Shown: piece after piece, positions 1-7,770 of the stretch
Layout of the letters: each line of letters begins with the position of its first letter
Position numbering within the stretch: position 1 is the first letter of the stretch
From: Hyphomicrobiales bacterium
GTDB taxonomy: Bacteria; Pseudomonadota; Alphaproteobacteria; Rhizobiales; Xanthobacteraceae
NCBI GenBank assembly: GCA_013911975.1
Contig: JACESF010000026.1
Location: 1 to 49,709, forward strand
DNA: 49,709 bases
Reading direction: 5' to 3'
Notes under the pieces: model-generated
The model's database searches: none
What the model was told of the DNA's origin: nothing
The model's input: the letters and a program-made list of their open reading frames with translations, nothing else
Program-made: the position numbers and the translations under genes

Positions 1-67
1 CGGGAGAGGGAGTTCGGTTACGCGAAAGAGCGAGGGTCGTGCCTTGCTTGATGGCGAACAGAACCAC

Positions 68-90
68 CCCTCCCCCGCACGCGGGCGAGG
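68..90. repeat. degenerate copy of a dispersed GC-rich palindrome
   Basis: This 23-base stretch begins CCCTCCCCCGC and continues as a palindrome. It differs at two positions from the first 23 bases of the element found twice near the right edge (49582-49605 and, inverted, 49679-49702). The first dozen bases of the window also resemble one arm of it. It lies upstream of the Liv ATPase gene, which argues against extending that reading frame back through it. Confidence 0.5.
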
Positions 91-122
91 ATGCGCAATC
101 CGCCAACAGAACGGACCCGCCA

Positions 123-878
123 GTGAGCGACTTCCTGCAACTCGACACCGTCACCGTCCAGTTCGGCGCGCTGAAAGCCGTCGACAGCGTGTCGATCCGC
201 GTTCGCGAGGGCGAGCGGCGGGCCATCATCGGCCCCAACGGTGCCGGGAAGACCACCCTGTTCAACGCCATCACCGGCGTCGTGCGGGCCACGTCCGGGC
301 GCATCCTGTTCAAGGGCTCGGACGTGACGCGCGCGCCCATCCACGAGCGGGCGAAGCGCGGCATGAGCCGCACCTTCCAGATCACCAACCTCTTCCCCAA
401 CCTCACCGTGGCGGAGAACATGCGCCTCGCGCTGCGCGGGCTCTCGCCGCGCAAGTTCTCCATGTTCGGCGCCAATGTGCTGACCGGCGAGGAAGCGGAC
501 CGCGCCGGGCAGGCGCTGGAAATCTCGCGCCTCCATTCGCGCCAGAACACCACCGTGAAGGAAATGTCCTACGGCGAGCAGCGCCAGCTTGAGATGGCCA
601 TGGCGCTGGTCGCCCAGCCCAAACTGCTGCTGCTGGACGAGCCCGCCGCCGGCCTCTCCCCCGCCGAGCGCGTCGTCGTTTCGGACATCGTCCGCGCGCT
701 GCCGCGCGACCTCACCCTCGTGCTCATCGAGCACGACATGGACCTCGTTCTCTCGCTGGTGGACTACGTGACGGTGCTGAACAACGGCAAGTTGCTGGTG
801 GAGGCGCCGCCCTCCGAGATCCGTGTGAACAAGGACGTCCAGGACGTCTATCTGGGCAAGGCGCGCCACGATGCTTGA
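123..878 (+). CDS. branched-chain amino acid/amide-type ABC transporter ATP-binding protein (LivG family)
   Basis: Cytoplasmic ATPase of a Liv/Urt-type importer. The 251-residue protein has Walker A GPNGAGKTT at residues 37-45, a signature written MSYGEQRQLE instead of LSGGQ (usual in LivG/UrtD), Walker B LLLLDEPAAGL and an H-loop in IEHD. The frame is open back to base 39, but that extension is proline-rich, runs through a palindromic repeat and does not resemble the family, so I chose the GTG at 123; no strong ribosome binding site supports it. The last 8 bases overlap the next gene, a second Liv ATPase. The matching permeases and binding protein must lie to the left of the window or elsewhere. 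The substrate is unknown; the downstream amidase suggests an amide, ureide or peptide-like nitrogen compound. Confidence 0.9.
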   Translation: MSDFLQLDTVTVQFGALKAVDSVSIRVREGERRAIIGPNGAGKTTLFNAITGVVRATSGRILFKGSDVTRAPIHERAKRGMSRTFQITNLFPNLTVAENMRLALRGLSPRKFSMFGANVLTGEEADRAGQALEISRLHSRQNTTVKEMSYGEQRQLEMAMALVAQPKLLLLDEPAAGLSPAERVVVSDIVRALPRDLTLVLIEHDMDLVLSLVDYVTVLNNGKLLVEAPPSEIRVNKDVQDVYLGKARHDA

Positions 879-1575
879 GGTCAGCGACATCCATTCCTAT
901 TACGGCGAGGCCCATGTGCTGCACGGGGCCACGCTCACTGTGGGCAAGAGCGAGGTGGTCGCGCTGCTGGGGCGCAACGGCATGGGCAAGACCACGCTCA
1001 TCCGTTCCGTCATGGGCGTCTCGCCGCCCGGCGTGCGCGCGGGCAGCGTGACCTTCAAGGGCCAGCCCATCCTCGGCCTCGCCCCGCATCTCATCGCCAA
1101 GCTGGGCGTGGGCTACGTGCCCCAGGGACGGCGCCTGTTCCCCTCGCTCACCGTCACCGAGCACCTCACCGTGCTGAAGCCCGCCAGCGCCACCCATGGC
1201 TGGACCGTGGCCAAGGCGTTCGAATTCTTCCCGCGCCTCGCCGAGCGCCGCCACCATCGCGGCAACCAATTGTCCGGCGGCGAGCGGCAGATGCTGGCGG
1301 TGGCCCGCGCGCTGATGATCGACCCGGAGCTGATCCTCATGGACGAGCCCTCCGAGGGCCTCGCGCCGGTGATGGTGCAGCACCTGGAAGGCATCATCGA
1401 GCAATTGAAGGCGGCGGGCCTCTCCATCTTGCTGGTGGAGCAGAATCTCTACAGCGCCCTGGCGGTATCGGACCGCGTCTACATCCTGGAAACCGGCAAG
1501 GTGGTGCACCACGCCACCGCCGCCGAGATCGGCAAGGAGCCGGAGACGCTGACCCGCTTCCTGGGCGTGCACTGA
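871..1575 (+). CDS. branched-chain amino acid/amide-type ABC transporter ATP-binding protein (LivF family)
   Basis: Second ATPase of the same importer, 234 residues, the usual LivF length. Walker A is GRNGMGKTT near residues 34-42, the signature is LSGGERQ, Walker B is LILMDEPSEGL, and the H-loop region reads LLVEQN, all in the LivF style. The ATG at 871 lies inside the end of the upstream LivG-like gene, so the two are probably translationally coupled. The next gene starts one base after this stop codon. LivF and LivG form the ATPase heterodimer under two membrane permeases, which are not present here. Function as an importer ATPase is secure; the substrate is not. Confidence 0.92.
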   Translation: MLEVSDIHSYYGEAHVLHGATLTVGKSEVVALLGRNGMGKTTLIRSVMGVSPPGVRAGSVTFKGQPILGLAPHLIAKLGVGYVPQGRRLFPSLTVTEHLTVLKPASATHGWTVAKAFEFFPRLAERRHHRGNQLSGGERQMLAVARALMIDPELILMDEPSEGLAPVMVQHLEGIIEQLKAAGLSILLVEQNLYSALAVSDRVYILETGKVVHHATAAEIGKEPETLTRFLGVH

Positions 1576-1576
1576 C

Positions 1577-1780
1577 ATGAGCGAGAGCGAAGCAACGCGC
1601 CTGCTGCGCGACACGCAGGGCGTCACCGTGGACGCCGCCGAGGCCGAGGCGGCGCTCGCCGTCGCGCGCGCGGCGGGCGCTGCGGTGGCAAGCGCCGCTG
1701 ACCAGCTCATGACCCTGGACGAGACGCCCTGGAGCTTTGACACGCTCCGCGCCCGCGTGGACGAGGGAGCCACGTCGTGA
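1577..1780 (+). CDS. small AtzG/DUF4089-like amidase partner
   Basis: A 67-residue acidic, alanine-rich helical protein placed directly before an amidase and overlapping it by four bases (GTGA). Small proteins in this position, of the DUF4089/AtzG kind, are distant GatC-like subunits that wrap around an amidase; AtzG is required by the 1-carboxybiuret hydrolase AtzE. The motif LDETPWSFDTLRA near the C-terminus is the most distinctive part. Its start codon is separated by a single base from the LivF stop, so transporter ATPases, this protein and the amidase form one transcript. The assignment rests on size, context and composition rather than a diagnostic residue, so a different small helical subunit is possible. 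Confidence 0.6.
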   Translation: MSESEATRLLRDTQGVTVDAAEAEAALAVARAAGAAVASAADQLMTLDETPWSFDTLRARVDEGATS

Positions 1781-3198
1781 GCGCGGCGAACGAGGGTCAC
1801 GCCCTGGGCGTGGTGGATGCCGCCGCGGCGGTGGCGAGCGGCGCGGTCTCCGCCGAGGCGCTGGCGAACGTCGCGCTGGAGCGGCTTGCGACGCTGGGCC
1901 CCCGCTTCAATGCCGTGGTGGCGCTGGACGCGGAACGGGCGCTGGAGGCCGCGCGCGCGGTGGACGCGGCGCGGGCACGGGGCGACGCGCTCGGCCCGTT
2001 GGCGGGCGTGCCGCTGGCGCACAAGGACCTGTTCTATCGGGCGGGGCGCACCTGCGCGGGCGGCTCGCTCATCCGCCGGGATTTCGTGCCTGACGTGACC
2101 GCCACCGTGCTGGAGCGGCTGGACGGGGCGGGCGCGCTCGATCTCGGACGGCTGCACCTCGCCGAATTCGCCCTCTCGCCCACCGGGTTCAACGCCCATG
2201 ACGGGCACGGGCGCAATCCCTGGAGCCTCGACCATTGCTCCGGCGGCTCCTCCTCCGGATCCGGCGCGGCGGTGGCCGCGCGGCTGGTGAGCGGCGCGCT
2301 CGGCTCGGACACGGGCGGGTCCATCCGCCATCCGGCGGCCATGTGCGGCATTACGGGCCTGAAGCCCACCCATGGGCTCGTGCCGCTGTTCGGCGCCATG
2401 CCGCTGGCGCCCTCCCTGGACACGCTCGGCCCCCTCGCCCGCAGCGCGCGGGACGCGGCGCGGCTCCTCACCGTCATCGCCGGCCCCGATGCGCGCGACG
2501 CCTCCACCCTGGCGGCGCCGGTGCGCGACTATGAGGCGGGGCTCGACGGGGATCTCTCCGGCCTCACGGTCGCCGTGCCCGCCGGCTACTACCGCGACGC
2601 GGCCACGCCCGAGATCCTGGCGCTGCAGGATGCGAGCCTGGACGTGCTGAAGGCGCGCGGCGCGCGGGTGATCGAGACCGGCGTCCCCGACATGAGCGTG
2701 CTCAATGCCATGATGCAGCTCGTCATGGGCGTGGAGGCGGCGGCGCTGCACCGCCGCTGGCTCCAGGAGCGGCCGCAGGATTACGGCGCGCAGGTGCGGG
2801 CCCGCATCCTGCCCGGCCTCGCCTATCCCGCCACCCGCTATGCGGAGGCGCTCATGCTCCGCGCGAAGCTGGCGCGCGAATGGCTGGACACGGCCATGGA
2901 CGGGGCGGACATGGTGCATGTGCCCACCCTCGCCGTGCCGGTGCCCACCATCGCCGAGACCACGGAAGGCGCACCCGCCGACATCGCCGCCGCCATCGGC
3001 CGCGTGACCCATTGCACCCGCGCCGTGAACTATCTCGGCCTGCCCTCGCTCAGCGTGCCCTGCGGCTTCACCGCCAGCGGGATGCCCGCCGCCTTCCAGC
3101 TCGTGGGCCGCCCGTTCGGCGAGGCCGCGCTGCTGAAGGCGGGCGACGCCTACCAGCGCGACACCGCCTTCCATCTCGCCCTTCCCCCGGGCTGCTGA
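1777..3198 (+). CDS. amidase signature family hydrolase (AtzE/GatA-like)
   Basis: A 473-residue amidase that hydrolyses a carbon-nitrogen bond by a Ser-cisSer-Lys triad. The Lys lies in LAHKDLFYRAG near residue 86, the serine-rich loop reads CSGGSSSGSGAA, and the catalytic Ser lies in SDTGGSIRHPA. The usual family length is 450-500. The start is a GTG that overlaps the stop of the small AtzG-like gene, indicating coupled translation and probably a complex. With two Liv ATPases upstream, the likely role is to release ammonia or a carboxylate from an imported amide. The exact substrate (carboxybiuret, an aryl amide, a ureide) cannot be read from the sequence. A D-amino-acid dehydrogenase gene follows after a hairpin. 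Confidence 0.9.
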   Translation: MSAANEGHALGVVDAAAAVASGAVSAEALANVALERLATLGPRFNAVVALDAERALEAARAVDAARARGDALGPLAGVPLAHKDLFYRAGRTCAGGSLIRRDFVPDVTATVLERLDGAGALDLGRLHLAEFALSPTGFNAHDGHGRNPWSLDHCSGGSSSGSGAAVAARLVSGALGSDTGGSIRHPAAMCGITGLKPTHGLVPLFGAMPLAPSLDTLGPLARSARDAARLLTVIAGPDARDASTLAAPVRDYEAGLDGDLSGLTVAVPAGYYRDAATPEILALQDASLDVLKARGARVIETGVPDMSVLNAMMQLVMGVEAAALHRRWLQERPQDYGAQVRARILPGLAYPATRYAEALMLRAKLAREWLDTAMDGADMVHVPTLAVPVPTIAETTEGAPADIAAAIGRVTHCTRAVNYLGLPSLSVPCGFTASGMPAAFQLVGRPFGEAALLKAGDAYQRDTAFHLALPPGC

Positions 3199-3214
3199 GG
3201 GGGCGGGCGCCCCC
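3199..3214 (+). terminator. GC-rich hairpin after the amidase gene
   Basis: GGGGGC and GCCCCC form a six-base-pair stem around GGGC immediately after the amidase stop codon. A short T-containing stretch (ttta) follows about ten bases later. It is a plausible but weak intrinsic terminator separating the transporter/amidase operon from the dehydrogenase. Confidence 0.4.
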
Positions 3215-3306
3215 TGCGGCTTTATTGGGCTCGAAAGCGCCATCAGGGCAGCTTAGGCTCCATCTTTGCCGTGCGCGGGGCGCGCGGACGAGATGTGAGG
3301 GCCATC

Positions 3307-4563
3307 ATGAAGGTTGTGATCCTGGGGTCGGGTGTCATCGGTGTCACGCTTGCCTATTACCTCGCCGAGGACGGCCACGAGGTGGAGGTGGTGGACCGGC
3401 AGAGCGGGCCCGCCCTGGAGACCAGCTTCGGCAATGCGGGCGAGGTCTCGCCCGGCTATTCCTCCCCCTGGGCGGGGCCGGGGCTGCCGCTGAAGGCCAT
3501 CAAGTGGCTGGCCATGGAACATGCGCCGCTGGTGGTGCGCTGGACGCGCATGAACCCGGCCATGGCCGTCTTCGGCCTCAAGCTGCTGCGCAACTGCACC
3601 ACCCACCGCTACGAGGTGAACAAGGGGCGCATGGTGCGCATCGCGGAATACAGCCGCGACTGTCTCGTGGCGCTGCGCCAGAAGACCGGCCTGCACTATG
3701 ACGCGCGCATGCAGGGCACGCTGCAACTGTTCCGCACCCAGGAGCAGATGGACCATATCCACGGCGACACGGAAGTGCTCGACCGCTACGGAGTGCCCTA
3801 CGAGGTGCTGGACCCGGCGGGCTGCATCGCGGTGGAGCCGGCGCTGGCGCGGGTGCGAGAGAAGTTCGTGGGCGGCCTGCGCCTGCCCCATGACGAGACC
3901 GGCGACTGCTTCAAGTTCACCAATGCCCTCGCGGAGCTGGCGGCGGCCAAGGGCGTGCGCTTCACCTTCGGGCGCACCATCCTCTCCATCGAGCAGGAGA
4001 AGGGCACCATCACGGGCGTCGTCACCGATGCGGGGCGCGTCGTCGCGGACGCCTATGTGATGGCGCTCGGCTCCTATTCCCCGCGCTTCCTCAAGCCGCT
4101 CGGCATCCATGTGCCGATCTATCCGGTGAAGGGCTATTCGCTCACGGTTCCCATCACCGACCCGGCCGGCGCGCCGGAATCCACGGTGATGGACGAGACC
4201 TTCAAGGTGGCCGTCACCCGGCTCGGCGACCGCATCCGCATCGGCGGCACGGCGGAGCTGACCGGCTTCGACCTGACACTCCACCCCGAGCGCCGCGCCA
4301 CCCTGGAGCATGTGGTGGGCGACCTCTTTCCCGACGGCGGCGAGGGCAAGGCGGGCACCTTCTGGACCGGCCTGCGCCCCATGACGCCGGACGGCACGCC
4401 GCTGCTCGGCCCCACCCGCTACCCCAACCTGCACCTCGCCACCGGCCACGGCACGCTGGGCTGGACCATGGCGGCGGGCACCGGCCGGGCCATGGCGGAC
4501 CTGCTCTCTGGCCGCAAGCCGGAGATCGACATGGACGGTCTCACCATCGCCCGCTACGGGTGA
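3307..4563 (+). CDS. dadA: D-amino acid dehydrogenase, FAD-dependent (DadA family)
   Basis: Oxidises D-amino acids to 2-oxo acids and ammonia, feeding electrons to the respiratory chain from the inner face of the membrane. The 418-residue protein begins with the FAD-binding Rossmann motif [20 protein letters not shown] (residues 7-26), followed by [20 protein letters not shown], characteristic of DadA small-subunit-like enzymes. The C-terminal FAD/substrate part contains [17 protein letters not shown] and [17 protein letters not shown] 3307 is preferred over an upstream in-frame start at 3271, because the Rossmann fold begins immediately. No alanine racemase or Lrp-type regulator is adjacent, unlike the classic dadRAX arrangement; D-amino acids from transport or wall turnover are likely substrates. 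Confidence 0.88.
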   Translation: MKVVILGSGVIGVTLAYYLAEDGHEVEVVDRQSGPALETSFGNAGEVSPGYSSPWAGPGLPLKAIKWLAMEHAPLVVRWTRMNPAMAVFGLKLLRNCTTHRYEVNKGRMVRIAEYSRDCLVALRQKTGLHYDARMQGTLQLFRTQEQMDHIHGDTEVLDRYGVPYEVLDPAGCIAVEPALARVREKFVGGLRLPHDETGDCFKFTNALAELAAAKGVRFTFGRTILSIEQEKGTITGVVTDAGRVVADAYVMALGSYSPRFLKPLGIHVPIYPVKGYSLTVPITDPAGAPESTVMDETFKVAVTRLGDRIRIGGTAELTGFDLTLHPERRATLEHVVGDLFPDGGEGKAGTFWTGLRPMTPDGTPLLGPTRYPNLHLATGHGTLGWTMAAGTGRAMADLLSGRKPEIDMDGLTIARYG

Positions 4564-4579
4564 GCCGCCCGCGCCAACC

Positions 4580-4612
4580 GCCGCGCGCGCCGGGTTTTCC
4601 GCTGCGCGCGGC
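4580..4612 (+). terminator. hairpin after the D-amino acid dehydrogenase gene
   Basis: GCCGCGCGC (4580-4588) and GCGCGCGGC (4604-4612) are perfect complements around a 15-base loop that contains gttttcc. The stem begins 17 bases after the stop codon and is followed by cctttcg, so it is likely an intrinsic terminator. Confidence 0.5.
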
Positions 4613-4720
4613 GAAGTCCTTTCGAAATTTAATGTAATAAAACAAATCGAGACAGGTCACGCGGCACGCATATATCTTCGGTTAGATCCAGATACTGCAC
4701 ACGGATCTTACGAGCCTCCG

Positions 4721-5257
4721 ATGACTTTCAGAGATGCGTTGAAGACCATTCTGATTTACGGAGGCGCCTGCCTCCTCTCCCTCGCGCCCGCGGCCGCTCA
4801 ATCGGGGGGAGCGCAGTCTTCCCAGGCAGACGGAGCCTCCAACGAGACCCGCTACGGCTCCTGGACCTTCTTCGCCCGGACCGATCCGCAATCCAAGAAG
4901 ACCGAATACACCATCTACAATCCGGCCCAGAAGGTGGAGAATGTGGCGCTGATGTTCCGCTGCACCCCGAACGGGCTGTGGGGCTTCATCTTCGACGGTG
5001 CGCAGCACAAGGCCGGGGCGCCCTACAAGGTCAGCTTCAAGTTCGACAACAAGACCACCAAGGCGGTGGAAGCGGCGGCGGGGGACGGCGACCCCGTCAT
5101 CCTGTTGCGCATTACCGACGACCTGATGGGCAACCTCGCCCGGGCGCGGGCCTTCTCCATCACCGCCAGCGGCGAGGGCGCGGCGAAGACCTACGGTTTC
5201 GACAATGCGGAAGCCCAGTCGGTCTTCCTTCTGTTCGCCCACAATTGCCAGGAATGA
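4721..5257 (+). CDS. secreted small protein of unknown function
   Basis: A 178-residue protein with a clear Sec signal peptide: a hydrophobic core (ILIYGGACLLSLAPAAA) ending in an Ala-x-Ala site near residue 27. The mature part starts with a polar Gln/Ser/Gly linker, then YGSWTFFARTD, and reads as mostly beta-strand. Two cysteines, one in FRCTPNG and one three residues from the end, could form a disulfide. The layout (signal, linker, YGxW, beta-rich single domain) recalls invasion-associated locus B (IalB) proteins, but the typical IalB cysteine pattern is not obvious, so I leave it unnamed. It stands alone behind an AT-rich upstream region at 4620-4720 and converges on the ABC permease fusion gene. 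Confidence 0.7.
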   Translation: MTFRDALKTILIYGGACLLSLAPAAAQSGGAQSSQADGASNETRYGSWTFFARTDPQSKKTEYTIYNPAQKVENVALMFRCTPNGLWGFIFDGAQHKAGAPYKVSFKFDNKTTKAVEAAAGDGDPVILLRITDDLMGNLARARAFSITASGEGAAKTYGFDNAEAQSVFLLFAHNCQE

Positions 5258-5304
5258 GAGGGACGGCCGTCGCCGGCCGCTCCCTCAAAGCGCGTGAGGC
5301 GGCC

Positions 5305-6834
5305 TCACTTCCGGCCCGTGGTGCGCACGGTGCCCCGGCTCACATGCTTCTCGGCCCAGCGGGCGAGGCGCACGAAGGGCAGGCCCAGCAGTAGGTAGAC
5401 CGCCGCCACCAGGAGACCGGTGCCGAAATAGTCGTAATAGGTGGTGGAGATCTGCTCGTAGGTCTTGGTCAGTTCCACCAGCGAGATCACCGAGACCAGG
5501 GAGGAATCCTTGATCAGCGAGATGAAGTCGTTGGTGGTGGGCGGGAGCACGATGCGCGCCGCCTGGGGAATGATGACGTGCCGCAGGGACTGGCGCTCGG
5601 TCATGTTGAGCGCGATGGCGGTTTCCATCTGGTGGCGCGGAATGGCCAGCAGGCCGGCGCGGTAGTTTTCCGCCTCATAGGCCGCGTAGTTCAGCCCCAG
5701 CGCCAGCACGCCCGCCACGAACGGATCGAGTTGCACCCCGATCTTGGGCAGGCCGTAATAGATGAACAGCACCTGGATGAGCAGCGGCGTGCCGCGCACG
5801 ATCTCGATATAGACCTGGGCGAAGCGGTCCAGCAGCGTGCCGCCATAGACCCGGCAGAGCGCCAGCGTCGCCCCCAGCGCCACCGCCAGGATCATGGCCA
5901 GGATGGAGATTTCCATGGTCATCACCGCCGCCCAGAAGAGCTGCGGCAGGAAGCGCATGTAGCGCTCGATCTGGGCCTTCCAGCCCTTGGGCTGGGTGGC
6001 GTCCACGAAATGGTCGTAGGCGGAGGGCTGCACCTGCATGGGGCGGGTGTCGCCGGTCACCTGGGCCATCATGGGCGTCCAGATGGCCCATTTGTCGAGG
6101 ATCTTGCGCATCTCCCCGTCCTGGATCATCTGGGAGATGCCGCTGTTCAGCTCCGCCAGGAGCTTGGGATCGCCGCCCTTCTTTACCGCGATGCCGTATT
6201 CGATGCGGCCCACCGGCGTGCCGGTGAACTGGAGCGCATCGTCGGGCTGCGCGTAATAGACCGCGATGGGGAAATCCATCACGGTGGCGTCGATGCGCTT
6301 CAGCTTGAGATCGGAATAGGCGTCGATCTCCTCCTCATAGGAGCGCACGTCGATGCCGCCGAAATTGCGCAGCACGCGCTCCATCTGGCTGGACTTCAGC
6401 GTGCCGACGCTCTTGCCGCGCAGCTGTTCCAGGCCGGCCACCTCGGGATCGCCCTTGCGGATCACGATCTGGCCGTAGGTGACGTAATAGGGAATGGTGA
6501 AGTCGGCCGCCGCCTGATGATCGGGCGTGATTTCCAGGCCGTTGATCACCGCGTCATAGAGGCCCGCATTGAGGCCCGGGATGAGGTTGCTCCAGTCGTT
6601 CTGCACGAACTCGACGGGGCGCCCCAGCTCCTTGCCGATCTGGGCCATGATGTCGGCCTCGAACCCCACGACGAGGTCGGGATCGGCCGGGTCCTTGAAG
6701 GTGTAGGGCGCGCCGGAGGTGGCATCGCCGCCATAGCGGATGGTGGGTCCGCCATATTGGGGCGCGGCGGGCGCCTGGGCGTGCGCGCCGGTGAATGTCA
6801 GGAGCGCGAGAAGGGCGGCGAAGACGAGGCGCAT
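5305..6834 (-). CDS. polar amino acid ABC transporter, substrate-binding protein fused to permease
   Basis: One 509-residue polypeptide carries an N-terminal signal peptide (residues 1-20, ending AHA), a type-3 periplasmic binding domain (about 25-255; FTIPYYVTYGQIVIRKGD) and a C-terminal HisM/GlnP-type permease (about 285-505). The permease has membrane helices starting at FWAAVMTMEISILAMILAVA and an EAA loop (ENYRAGLLAIPRHQMETAIA, then LNMT). The ATG at 6834 is chosen because the signal peptide starts there; the reading frame stays open to 7428, but that part is antisense to the ATPase. It lies 29 bases downstream of the ATPase gene. The binding domain would be tethered at the periplasmic face next to its own channel. 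The substrate is an amino acid, not further defined. Confidence 0.9.
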   Translation of the reverse strand: MRLVFAALLALLTFTGAHAQAPAAPQYGGPTIRYGGDATSGAPYTFKDPADPDLVVGFEADIMAQIGKELGRPVEFVQNDWSNLIPGLNAGLYDAVINGLEITPDHQAAADFTIPYYVTYGQIVIRKGDPEVAGLEQLRGKSVGTLKSSQMERVLRNFGGIDVRSYEEEIDAYSDLKLKRIDATVMDFPIAVYYAQPDDALQFTGTPVGRIEYGIAVKKGGDPKLLAELNSGISQMIQDGEMRKILDKWAIWTPMMAQVTGDTRPMQVQPSAYDHFVDATQPKGWKAQIERYMRFLPQLFWAAVMTMEISILAMILAVALGATLALCRVYGGTLLDRFAQVYIEIVRGTPLLIQVLFIYYGLPKIGVQLDPFVAGVLALGLNYAAYEAENYRAGLLAIPRHQMETAIALNMTERQSLRHVIIPQAARIVLPPTTNDFISLIKDSSLVSVISLVELTKTYEQISTTYYDYFGTGLLVAAVYLLLGLPFVRLARWAEKHVSRGTVRTTGRK

Positions 6835-6863
6835 GGCGGTCCCCGGAAATGGGAGGAGTGGGA

Positions 6864-7616
6864 TCAGACGAAGCGGCGCAGGAACTGGCGCGTGCGCGGA
6901 TCCTTGGGATTGGTGAACATCGCGTCCTCGTCGGAGATCTCGACGATGTCGCCCTTCTCCATGAAGATGATGTAGTCGGAGGCGTCGCGGGCGAACCGCA
7001 TCTCGTGGGTGACGCAGATCTGCGTCATGCCCTCGTTGTCCAGCTCCTTCATCACGTCCAACACCTCGTCCACGAGGCCGGGATCGAGCGCGGACGTGGG
7101 CTCGTCGTAGAGCATGATGCGGGGCGCCATGGCGAGCGCGCGGGCGATGGCGCCGCGCTGCTGCTGGCCGCCGGACAGGTTGATGGGGAAGCGGTCGCGC
7201 TGCTCGTGGAGGCCCACCTTGCGCAGCAGGCGCTCCGCGTTGGCGCGCGCCTCGTCCTCCTTCACGCCCTTCACCACCATGGGCGCCATCATCACGTTCT
7301 GGATCAGCGTCTTGTGGGGGAAGAGCTGGTATTGCTGGAACACCATGCCCACGTTCCGGCGCAGGCGGTGGGAGACCTCGCCGGGGATCTCGGGCGCGCC
7401 CACCTTGCGCTCCATGCGCACGCCGCACGCCTCGATGGCCCCGGAATCGATGGTCTCAAGGCCGTTGAGGCAGCGCAGCAGCGTGGACTTGCCGCAACCG
7501 GACGGGCCGATGATGGAGACGAGGTCGCCTTCCTCGATCTGGAAGCTGACGCCCTTGAGAATCTGGGTGGTGTCGAACGACTTGTGAACGTTCTCGACCC
7601 GCAGGATCGGCTGCAT
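6864..7616 (-). CDS. polar amino acid ABC transporter ATP-binding protein (GlnQ/HisP family)
   Basis: Cytoplasmic ATPase of the importer whose binding protein and permease are fused in the next gene. The 250-residue protein has Walker A GPSGCGKST, Q-loop MVFQQYQLFPH, signature LSGGQQQRGAIARALA, Walker B IMLYDEPTSALDP and the H-loop VTHEM, all typical of the polar-amino-acid family. A GTG (7619) directly precedes the ATG (7616); I chose the ATG. It is the first gene of a two-gene operon and is preceded by a 13-base palindrome (7665-7677). The order (ATPase first) is unusual for this family, where the binding protein usually comes first. Confidence 0.92.
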   Translation of the reverse strand: MQPILRVENVHKSFDTTQILKGVSFQIEEGDLVSIIGPSGCGKSTLLRCLNGLETIDSGAIEACGVRMERKVGAPEIPGEVSHRLRRNVGMVFQQYQLFPHKTLIQNVMMAPMVVKGVKEDEARANAERLLRKVGLHEQRDRFPINLSGGQQQRGAIARALAMAPRIMLYDEPTSALDPGLVDEVLDVMKELDNEGMTQICVTHEMRFARDASDYIIFMEKGDIVEISDEDAMFTNPKDPRTRQFLRRFV

Positions 7617-7664
7617 CACGTCTGTCCCCCCGCGGCGCGAAACCGCCAGCGTCCCCCCGCGTAA

Positions 7665-7677
7665 TCACGCAGCGTGA
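7665..7677 (-). promoter_or_regulatory. 13-base palindrome before the amino acid ABC operon
   Basis: TCACGC and GCGTGA form a perfect inverted repeat around a single A, about 50 bases upstream of the ATPase start on the minus strand. Position and symmetry suit a dimeric repressor or activator site. No regulator gene adjoins it, so its binding partner is unknown. Confidence 0.3.
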
Positions 7678-7770
7678 CAGTGAGGTGACAATCTTCCAAT
7701 ACCTCCAAAACCGCACAAGCCCCAGGGGGCGCCCGTCTGCCGCGTGTCCGGCGGCGGGCGGGCGCGGGTC

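Noticed and set aside
39..122. N-terminal extension of the LivG-like protein
   Set aside because: It runs through a palindromic repeat, is proline-rich and does not fit the family N-terminus.
724..3243. Long minus-strand frame over the Liv ATPase and amidase genes
   Set aside because: Antisense shadow of real genes with recognisable motifs on the plus strand; the product is low-complexity His/Arg/Gly-rich.
6835..7428. Upstream extension of the binding-protein/permease fusion to 707 residues
   Set aside because: It overlaps the ATPase gene in another frame and precedes a perfectly placed signal peptide; it is read-through of an open frame.
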